Source of the DNA: Isoetes taiwanensis
Taxonomy: Eukaryota; Streptophyta; Lycopodiopsida; Isoetales; Isoetaceae
Length of the DNA: 64,000 nt
Assembly (NCBI GenBank): GCA_021234155.1
Contig: JAJEKV010000073.1
Location: 2,270,001-2,334,000, forward strand
Direction of reading: 5' to 3'
Part shown: in pieces, positions 55,671 through 64,000 of the stretch
Layout of the letters: each line of letters starts with the position of its first letter
How positions within the stretch are numbered: position 1 is the stretch's first letter
Program-made: the position numbers and the translations under genes
Notes under the pieces: model-generated
Told to the model about the DNA's origin: nothing
Database searches by the model: none
The model's input: only the letters and a program-made list of their open reading frames with translations

Positions 55671-58112
55671 TGATAAATATAAATCCATATGTGAAGCGAA
55701 AGCAGCAAGCATAGTTTGGCCTAATAAGGTGGAGGACATTAGTGCATTGCTTAGTACTATGGTACTGGCGGCTGCTAATAAATGCTATGTACCCCATAGA
55801 AAGTTGAAAGGCCTGCCATGTAATAGCTGGTTTGATGAGGAATGTAAGATGAAAAGACAGGAGTTTAAAACAGCAAAGGGGGATGAAAAAAAGTCGGTTA
55901 AGAGAGAGTATATGAAAATGGTGAAATCAAAGAAGAAGAAATTTCTATATGAAAGGCATTTGCAAATGATGGGTGAACTGCGTAAGGAGCCCAAGAGATT
56001 TTGGAATCGAATCAAACCGAAATTAAAACACTGTGCTGTGTTAGGGAAGGAAGAATTACTAGATTATATATCTAGATTGTATCACATCCCAGGTATAGAG
56101 GACAATGTGTCAGTGCAGTATATGACTGATGGGGGTTGGGAGTTCACGTTGGAGGATGTACAAGAAGGTTTGCAAACATTAGCAAATGGGAAAGCTGCAG
56201 ATACATTAGGGTTAGTAGCAGAGATGTTTAAATGGGCAGGCTCGAAAACTCATGAGATTCTTTGGAAATTAATGAATGCAGTCTTGAGAGAGGGCTTTCC
56301 ACACAGTTGGCAAGTGAACAGAGTTATTCCGTTGCACAAATTGGGGGATGAAAAAGATCCAAACACTTACAGAATGATAATGATTAGCAATTTGTATGCC
56401 AAACTATATGCCACCATGGTAAACAGGAAGATTAGTGGATGGGCTGAAGAGAACAATGCTAGAGCAATGGGGCAAGTAGGTTTCAGGCCTAAAAGATCAA
56501 CGACAGACCATCTGATCACTTTGCGTGCTTTGATAGACTCAGTCATACGAACTAGAAAACCGTTATATGCACTTTTTGTGGATTTTACAAAAGCATTTGA
56601 CACTGTACACAGGGGGGATCTTTGGGAGCGGATGGAGATGCTTGGGATACCTGAGGAACTGAGAAATGTTGTCAAGATGCTATATGAAAAGGTATTGGTA
56701 CAGCTTTCATTTTTTTATTGCGGTGTAGGTTCAGATGAGGTAAGCAGTAATATGGGGGTTAAACAGGGCTGCCCTATGTCCCCTACTTTGTTTGGATTAT
56801 TTATAGACCATCTTGAAGATTGGGTGGAACAACTTGGAGGAGATGGTATGGTCCTGGGATGCTATACATTGCGCATGTTGTTGTATGCAGATGATATAGT
56901 CATTCTATCCAGGTCAGTGGCAGGCATGCAGACGCATTTAGATGCTTTGTCTCTCTTTTGTGACAATAAGGGCATGGAGGTGAATTTGACAAACTAAATT
57001 GATTGTCTTTGGGGCACTTAAGGTTGGACATCTTAAATTTCTATACAAAGGAGAACAGGTGGATATCGTGGATTCATATAAATATTTGGGGATTCAAGTG
57101 GATAAAACTCCAAGTTGGAATCAGGTTGTAGACCAAAGGGTAAGTGGTGGGCTGAAGGCTTTATACAGTATGCAACGTAGAAGTGCAAATGCTGATATTT
57201 GGAATTTTGAATTAAAGAAAATGCTATATAAAGTGCTTGTACAAACTGTTGTACTATATGGTTGTGAGATGTGGGTACCTGGGTTAGCAGAAGAAACCTG
57301 GAAAAAAGTCGAAAAGGTTCAGAAGAAATTTTTCAGAATAGAGTTAGGGGTTAAGGCACAAACTCCATATGATATGATGCTGGCAGAATGTGGCATGATG
57401 CCTCTAGAGGTAGAGGCACTGTGCAGAACACTTGAATATGTTTGCAAAGTGCAAATGGACATGCACGAAGAAAGCTTGCCTAGGATTGCCATGGATGCAA
57501 TGAGGTCCAAAGGATGGTACTCGGATGTTCAGGCTTGGATGAAAAAATGGGGACTGGAATGTAATGATTTACATATCAAGCGTGGTGATATTAGGGCTTG
57601 GGTACAGGAACATGTGACTATGAGATCGTGGTGTGTCCCAGAAGTGAAGAAAACATATTATAAACAGTTCATTAATCCTTCTCTTCAACAGCCAGGATAT
57701 TTGAATGAAGGGGTATCAGTGAAGTGTAGACATGCAATTAGTAGACTAAGGATTGGGAGTGGAAGTGGGTAGATGGAGCAACATACCTCATGAGCTCAGG
57801 ATATGTAGGCTATGTGTTATGGAAGAAATTGAAGATGAGGCACATGTTCTCTTGCGCCGTCCACAGTATGCAGGTCTTTGCCGTAAGTACCACATTAATT
57901 GTAATGATTTGGTTGCATTTTTTGGTCTCTCGGGAAACATCACAGGTCATTTTATAATTGAAACGATGGAACACAGGAATAATGTGCTAAAGGTTATTGA
58001 TGGCGATGAGAATGAGGGAGATGAGGGGGAGAGCTCTGGTGCATTTCTTTCTGAAGATGCATTAGAGGATATTTTTTATAATGTTGAATGTACGGATTTG
58101 AACGTCTCATAG
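55668..58112 (+). mobile_element. Outer LINE, reverse transcriptase and C-terminal part
   Basis: The outer ORF2 resumes as YKSICEAKAASIVWPNKVED, SWFDEECKMKRQEFKTAKG, GLVAEMFKWAGSKTHEILWK and VNRVIPLHKLGDEKDPNTYR. RT follows: VGFRPKRSTTDHLITLRALI, ALFVDFTKAFDTVHR (motif A), MGVKQGCPMSPTLFGLFIDH (motif B) and an intact LLYADDIVIL (56884-56895), open to 56995. A frameshift leads to 56999-57772 (YKYLGIQVDKTPSWNQVVDQ, VVLYGCEMWVPGLAEETW, MMLAECGMMPLEVEALCRTL) and a final segment to 58112 with ICRLCVMEEIEDEAHVLLRR, a zinc-knuckle-like Cys pair. The sequence style differs from the inner L1 and is closer to the RTE/CR1/L2-like group. Its RT core is the best preserved of any element in the window. Confidence 0.87.
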
Positions 58113-59158
58113 ACCTGGTGGTCTGCAGACGTATTATCTATATATTTCATTTCTCTCTCTCTCGGCGTAGCTCTGTGGCTTCTGAGTATTCTCATTTGTT
58201 GTGTCATTATCTCTGGAATCCTTTTTCCATCCTGCTCATGTATTTTCTGATTCGTTTGGCGTTCTGATGCTTGTCCGAGAGGGCGTCTATCCTCTTGTCT
58301 TAAACTCCCATGTGGTCTATTTGTTTACAGCTAGCGCGCGATGGGTCGTCTTTTCAATTTTTTGATATTGTGCTATTGTGTTTGGTTGCTTGTGTTGACT
58401 ATTAACTATTTGTTTACTGTCGGGTTGATTCTCAGTTGGCTATTGGTCGTGCTTTTGCTCTCTCTCTCCTGGTGTAGCACTTGTGCTTCTGGGTAGGCTC
58501 CAAAGGATTCTTCTATTGGATGTGCCTATTTTCTCTTCATGGCATAGCTTTGTGGCTTTCAGAGGGCACTGAGGGGAAGACCCCCGCAGTCGGGCCTAGT
58601 GTATCTATATATTTTCTCTCTTGAAAAGTTGCTTCCGAAGATTCTTTATAATTTCTCTATTATGCTATTTTTTCTCATCAGATTCTTGTGCTCTACTTGC
58701 CTTTCGAGCATGATGCATGCTTGGCCATAGGGCTCCTCTCCTAACCTTTTCACGTTAACCATCTGTGTGATTGTGTTTTGCAGTTCGGTTTGATCCTCTT
58801 TCTTGACACTGAGATGATAGCCGTTTTTCAGCAGTTCCGAGGTGGTTGCAGTTGCAGTTTTCACTTCTACCCCTTCTTGTTGGAATGGGGGTTGGGAGTC
58901 GATATTTGAGGGTTGCGGGCCGAGGTACAACTTTCTTTCTCTGGTCAATTCTGACTTGGACGGGCTTTGGATGCGGTTTTGGGATTGGGGAACTTTGTGG
59001 GTTGTGGGCCCAGTTATATGTTTAAGCTAGTTATATGGATGCGGTCATTGTTGGATTTTTTTCATATTCACTCATGTTGGGCCTCATTGTGGGTACCCTA
59101 TGGGTCATTGTACTTTCACTCATTCAGAATTATCGGATGTTATTGCTTTGCAAAGGAC
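58113..59158. other. Outer LINE 3' flank
   Basis: CT-rich sequence with three related phrases of the type GGCGTAGCTCTGTGGCTTCT (58163, 58470, 58542). The last is followed by GGGGAAGACCCCCGCAGTCG, the same element found before the microsatellites at 50,728 and 51,940. Probably LINE UTR. No gene seen. Confidence 0.5.
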
Positions 59159-59165
59159 CTTTCCC

Positions 59166-59693
59166 TAGAATGCATAATTTGTCCTTGTTTACCTACTCGA
59201 ATGGATCGCCACAACGATCTTGTCCCACCTCGCGCAACCTCTTCAAAGAGCAATGTTTAGCTTTTAGAGCTTGCGATTGGGTCGACCAAGTGCAAAATTA
59301 CTGGGGTGGCTGTATTTATGACATGTGCGATGCCATTATGGAGCATTAATTGCGATCTCCTACATTAGTGGCAATAAATCTTATATATTCAATGTGAATT
59401 TCTGCTATCTGACTTAGAACTTCCGCGAGCGCCTACCCGAAGCCGTGAGGGCCTACCAATGGCGCCAGGAGAACCCCCTTGCAAAGGTAAAATTTCTCAA
59501 GTTTTTTAGCTGTGGCTTAGAACGCACCTAGGCCGTAGTTTTTGTTTGTAGTTTTGAGCTCCTGGCGAATTCTAATTTCACCAGCACAGAAGGATCGCAG
59601 CTGTGCTTCTTCTGAGCTGGTGAAATTATTAAACTTTCGGATATTGCTAGGGTTTGCCTTTTCTATTCCTGCATGCAATACTTGCTCTAGCAA
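59166..59693 (+). repeat. Right copy of the 540-bp direct repeat (MAxGK promoter plus exon 1, copy C)
   Basis: Matches 49312-49853. Exon 1 at 59459-59486 reads MAPGEPPCK with GTAAAA following. Unlike the left copy it continues past GCTCTAGCAAT into sequence homologous to copy A (GCTTGGTC...AGCT.AAAAGGATCG). Confidence 0.85.
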
Positions 59694-60270
59694 TGCCTTG
59701 CTTGGTCAAATAAATAGCTTAAAAGGATCGTGGCCGCGATCCTTATCCGTAGTAGTGTTCTCAGTACTTAGAAGTCCATAGTGATGCAAAGTCTTCACGG
59801 ACAATAATATTCCTTTTCTACGCCTTGGATAGGAAATATGATAGATGTGGCATCTTCAAGCAGTACAGATGGAGCGGAGAATGGTTGGAAGGTTTTTGTA
59901 CTTGTGCAGTACCATGCCGTGCAGAAAATAGAAAGCAATCTCAATGATCCAAGAGATCCACTGCACGATTGTATATCTTATCCCGATGACCTCATTCCAT
60001 TGTATTGGGAACGCGAGGAACAACTGAGGGAGTCGATGAAGCTTCTGTTTGATCTATTGGTGGTGTACCCGGTAAAAGTTTACTAGGACGTGGTTCTTCA
60101 TGCCCACTTTGTTTGGACTGGCAGTATGATCATATTTCTTAGGTGGTGTCTTACGAATGACTAACCAACAAACGAGGGTTGGCAATTCTATGCATTTGTG
60201 AGTATTGGCTACTTGAACGCGGGACTGCTGTGAATTGTACATACATAATAAGTTGCTTTTTTCCGACATG
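59459..60270 (+). pseudogene. MAxGK-family gene, copy C (unrecognised family)
   Basis: After exon 1 (59459-59486) and a GGATCGC-rich intron-like segment, 59838-60086 reads MIDVASSSSTDGAENGWKVF, VLVQYHAVQKIESNLNDPRD, DCISYPDDLIPLYWEREEQL and RESMKLLFDLLVVYPVKVY, with TAG at 60085 where copy A has CAG (Gln), then DVVLHAHFVW. Both copies are followed by GGCTAAAAAGATTGTAAC (49247 and 60271), probably 3' UTR. Predicted helical and acidic; no domain recognised. Two diverged copies agreeing at protein level support a real gene family, though each copy is damaged. Confidence 0.55.
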
Positions 60271-61122
60271 GCTAAAAAGATTGTAACATTTTGATAATGT
60301 ATTCTTCGGTGATCAGCTTCAGGTCGTTTATTTCATATTTATCTATTAGGACTAGCTCTACGAGATTGCCATAGCGATCCTATAGAGCTAGGATTCGCCT
60401 CTATTATTTCTCAAGCAATAAAATGGTTGCAGTATCTCGTGTTAGATCTCTCTTTCAAGGAAAGCGATTGCGATCCTTCTAAGCTTGGGCCAAGACTTGC
60501 TTCTTAGTTTTGCTACAATTTTAATCCTGAGCAGGACCCCTACCTCAAGCCAACTCGCTGCCTGAGCTTTTCCATCCATTGCGGTTGTAGGACGTATCTC
60601 GCAGGCCAAATATGTGTGGCAGTTGTTCGTTTTAAGGCTGCAATTGATGGTTGACAACACTGTCTTGCAGTTAAGATTCTGCCGCTTGGAAAAGCAAACT
60701 CCCATCTCAGGCAGATCGCAATCGCGATCCTTCTCAGCTGTTTTATTCATGTCAAATGATTGTGTGATTATTCTATTCATTGTAAAGATGTTTTATCAAC
60801 ACATTCTGCTTGGAGGATCGTGTTTGCAATCCTGCCAAACATTCTATATTATGCCACTAACTGATTTCTAAACTTTGCAGATGCGGGATTATTCGAAGGA
60901 CCTATGAATGTGATACAATCTGAGTTGTGACACCTGGGCCGGATAGAAGAGGGTGTATGAAATATCGCAGGATGTGTCACGTAAAGAAGAGGACAAACGG
61001 AAGGAGTTGTGTCTATTTATAACATCAAGCCAAAAGATTAAGGTGGGTGAGCAAATGGGGATAATAGTGCATATACTAGAAAATTGCCCACCGTTGGTGG
61101 GCTTTATGTGTGATTAAACGAC

Positions 61123-61340
61123 GGCAATTCAGGCACTTTAATTTGTATGTAATTTGTGACTCTAAGGTGATTGTCTGCTTGGTAGCAAGCATACGCTTTG
61201 CATTTTCTTTAGAGCTGGATTGTAGGGTATAGGCAATTCAAGCACTTTAATTTGTATGTAATTTGTGATTCTGAGGTGATTGTCTGCTTGGTAGCAAGCA
61301 GACGGTTTGTATTTTCCTTAGAGTTGGGTTGTAGGGTATT
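61123..61340 (+). repeat. 109-bp tandem duplication with an internal hairpin
   Basis: GGCAATTCAGGCACTTTAAT at 61123 and GGCAATTCAAGCACTTTAAT at 61232 start two adjacent units. Unit 2 contains the perfect hairpin GTCTGCTTG-GTAG-CAAGCAGAC (61282-61303); unit 1 has it with one mismatch. Confidence 0.92.
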
Positions 61341-61737
61341 CTTACAGGTTGGAACTGGATTTGTATGTTATTAAAGTAAGGCAGTTCAAGCATGAGAAGA
61401 TTAGTGCTTGTTTTAATGTCTTCCTATGTTGAAAGTGCAGAACATTGGAATTCAAATTTAGTTAGAATGCAATTAGAATTCAAATTTACAAATTTGTACG
61501 TATATTATATCAAGAGTAGTTGTAGGGAATTCATTCACATTGTATTTGAAACAACTGTTTCAATGTAGAAGATCATAAACTTTTTGCATGAACTATATGG
61601 ACTCTTGATTCGTGGATTTGTACTTAATTTCATTGAGATCATGCATCTTGCTCAACACATGCAAAATACTCGAATTGATTAATTTCGTTTTGTATTACGC
61701 CAAGGTATTGTAATCTTTTTGTGAGGAAAATCATATT

Positions 61738-61905
61738 TTATTAATTGTCCTTGTATAGAATAATGTCTTTTTTACATAAAGATACGGTTCCCAACGTTGT
61801 CAAGTATAGGTCTTCACGTTTTATTAATTGTTCTTGCATAGAATAATGATGTCCTCTCTACATAAAGAAATGGTGCGCAACATTGCTAGGTATAGGTCTT
61901 GAGCC
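61738..61905 (+). repeat. About 83-bp diverged tandem duplication
   Basis: TTATTAATTGTCCTTGTATA at 61738 and TTATTAATTGTTCTTGCATA at 61821. Both units go on to ACATAAAGA and AAGTATAGGTCTT/AGGTATAGGTCTT. Confidence 0.85.
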
Positions 61906-62340
61906 TGTAAATGATAAGCCAATGTACAAACGACTCACGTGCATGTGGATTTTTCGTTAGATAAACTTCTAAAGAGTTGGCATGTGTAAGTCTATATGTT
62001 GGCTGGAACATGTTAAATGTTCTTGTTTTTCCCCTTGCATCAATATCAATACCATATTTTATAATATATAAGTAACATAGAGCATCTTAATGCATACATG
62101 TATGGTTATGCATAAAGTGGGTACAAAACTAAAATTTTTTGCAGAGGTTTATAAACAAAGCCTCAATCTCGTCCATTACCTTAATCACATGTCAGCATCA
62201 ATTTATAATTAATTTGGAAAAATTGGCTATAACTTGTGAGCAAAGTCCTCACTAAAAGTAATATGCCTACGGTTGTATGAGCTGTTGAGTAAGATTGTTC
62301 CACAACTTTCTTGCAATGGAACCTCTCTCTTCTAATGAGG

Positions 62341-62500
62341 CAGGACTCATTGCAATTTCTACCAGTTCATGAATTTTGCATTACTATAATTTTTCTATTT
62401 GTACCCATACCTCATATTGCGAGGACTCATTGCAATTTCTACCAGTTCATGACTTTTGCATTACTATAAGTTTTCTATTTGTACCCATACCTCATATTGC
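62341..62500 (+). repeat. 80-bp tandem duplication
   Basis: Two adjacent 80-bp units, both with AGGACTCATTGCAATTTCTA and ending CTCATATTGC, differing at only a few positions. Confidence 0.95.
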
Positions 62501-63674
62501 AATTTGAACCAACATCTATAATAGCATCTTGCCCAGCATTGCTAGGCGTAAAGCACTTGTTGTGTTAAACATTATTGCAATATGAATATAACTTGTTGGG
62601 TTGTGATGTTAACCTTGGATTTTATTCTTTAGTCATTAATTTTGAATGCTTTTGTAGCATGATTGGAAACATGTCTAAGAATCATCATTGTCTGCTAGGT
62701 GTGAATGATATTAATATTGTAAGGGTTTAAACAAAAAGACATTTGCAAAGGACAGTGTGACATGTCTATCATGCACAACTCTTACATGCTTTCAGTTGTA
62801 ACCACGGCAGCCAAGGGCAAAGGTTCCATAAATTTGTTATCGAACTATAATCCCACACCATAGATAATTGAAGGACTCAGTTGAATAGAATCATCTCGTC
62901 TCAAGATTCATCTCATTTCAAATTTGAACCTGACAAACATAATGCATAAGAGATATTTTTATGCTTAATTGCTCTGCTTCTTATAGCACCTTGACCATGG
63001 AGTCAAAACAGTCAACTCCAAAGATTATGTCTAGCATAATGGAAGATTAACTGGTAAAATCATATATTTATGTAATCATTATTGGTCTTAAGGGTTTGTA
63101 TATCTCTCTAGGTTGCTTGATTGCATTGCATCAGTTCCCTCTTAACAACAACTAAATCCTAGATTTTACGAAATCTACCAATGTCAAGTTCATGTTTATC
63201 TCCAGCTGATAAGCCAGCACATCAGATACACATTTGATATCTCCCTTGCAGAAGCTGCTTAATGCGTTTAGTTAAATTGTCAAACGACTCTTCTGAACCA
63301 TCTGCCAACACAATTGGAATTTCCTAATTACTCAAAAAACACAGGTTATAATCTATCATGGGAAGCTAGCATATGCACCTAGAACTGAGAAACAATAATG
63401 TCAGATACCACTGTTAGCTAAAGATGCAGAATATTGGCCTGATATCTCCTACTATAACTTCGAAATGAAAAAATGGATGTCTATGGGTTGCAAAAATTTT
63501 GGTTATGGGTTGCAGAAAACTTTCATATCCTACTTGAGAAGTCACCTGCTTGAAAAGTGCTTTCTAAAAAGACTCCATGTGTAGGTGGCGACCAAAACGA
63601 AACTAACATAAATAGACATCTCCATTGTTTTTTAAAATGAATAAAAAGGCTGCCTGCAACAGCATATCTCTCGT

Positions 63675-64000
63675 TCAATCACAACAATTAAGCAACGTTA
63701 TGTCCTTTCTATAAGTAGCAAACTTTAAAAAGGCGTGGATGGATTTACCATGTGGTTTACGATTATATTCAAGTAAGCTTCCATATGTAAGGTCTGCAAC
63801 ACCCACAAAAAGAGCTTCTGTCTCTGGACTGAATGCAATTCCTGCAAGCCTTTCAATAATAAAACAGCTGGATACCACACAATTTCAATATCCAGACCCT
63901 CTGGACTTTTGTATCAAAGTAGAGATCATAAGAAGAAAAAAACTTACTCACATTGCCCAATAATATGATCATATATTCCTGCAGCTAGAATCCTATTCTC
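63675..64000 (-). CDS. WD40-repeat protein, last two exons (partial at window edge)
   Basis: Minus strand: an exon from the window edge to 63948 reads NRILAAGIYDHIIGQCE, then a GTAAGT donor. A 98-bp intron follows, and the last exon 63849-63675 reads LAGIAFSPETEALFVGVADL, TYGSLLEYNRKPH and a divergent tail ending TLLNCCD. The phrase GxxFSPDTExLFxGVxDxTYGSLLEFNR closes plant WD40 proteins of the group annotated like fungal C2A9.03. The tail is longer than the usual short C-terminus, so the last exon could be read differently. Function in plants is undefined to me. The gene body lies beyond the right edge. Confidence 0.75.

Larger units (their letters stand above)
60290..63674. other. Gene-poor interval with palindromes and small tandem duplications
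   Basis: 60,360-60,840 carries four more GGATCGC-type palindromes. Further on there are tandem duplications at 61123-61340, 61738-61905 and 62341-62500. The part next to 63,674 is probably 3' flank of the WD40 gene. No other gene recognised. Confidence 0.5.

Overview
The window is plant nuclear DNA. It contains an intron-rich, plant-type gene for a type-B (GARP) cytokinin response regulator, fragments of plant gene families (YSL transporter, PPR, cytosolic AsnRS), a plant-type WD40 gene end, and plant transposon families (hAT with DUF659, LINEs with DUF4283 ORF1, Ty3/gypsy remains). The many degraded mobile elements, a DUF7869-type gene and an HUH-Rep (Replitron-like) gene suggest a seed-free land plant (bryophyte, lycophyte or fern). 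The exact lineage cannot be fixed from the sequence alone.

Layout. 0-3 kb: a broken kinase-like gene followed by a broken coiled-coil/RING gene. 3.1-4.4 kb: tandem fold-back repeats. 4.9-7.5 kb (minus): a decayed hAT transposase gene with BED, DUF659 and dimerisation parts. 7.9-8.16 kb: an array of six hairpins that is itself one large palindrome. It abuts a LINE (minus, 8.27-12.1 kb) that has lost its RT end. 12.7-17.1 kb: an LTR-type primer-binding site, then nothing recognisable. 17.1-21.0 kb: the type-B response regulator, six exons and about 714 aa, with a five-codon uORF just before its start; it looks intact. 24.2-30.1 kb: a degraded Ty3/gypsy-like element interrupted by a 185-bp tandem repeat. 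30.8-32.1 kb: two unrecognised divergent coding remnants. 32.9-34.1 kb (minus): a scrambled mosaic of PPR and YSL fragments, then a 392-bp MITE. 35.6-36.4 kb (minus): a frame-broken HUH endonuclease (Rep) gene. 37.0-39.9 kb: an AsnRS pseudogene joined directly to a TTLL12-type pseudogene. 41.5-43.2 kb: a DUF4283 gag/ORF1 gene and a repeat shared with 29.7 kb. 43.5-46.5 kb (minus): a DUF7869-family pseudogene. 48.1-49.3 and 59.2-60.3 kb: copies of an unrecognised small gene family (first exon MAxGK...) whose non-coding parts are full of GGATCGC palindromes. 49.3-59.2 kb: a composite LINE block in which a 5'-truncated L1-type LINE with a 28-A tail sits inside a second LINE of another clade. 60.9-63.6 kb: local tandem duplications. 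63.7-64.0 kb (minus): the last exons of a WD40 gene that continues off the window.

Only the response regulator and the WD40 gene end look like functioning host genes. Nearly all else is mobile DNA or gene debris. The parts that most deserve a second look are the nested palindrome array, the HUH-Rep gene lying between two multi-gene fragment mosaics, the MAxGK family with its palindromes, and the tandem fold-backs at 3-4.4 kb.
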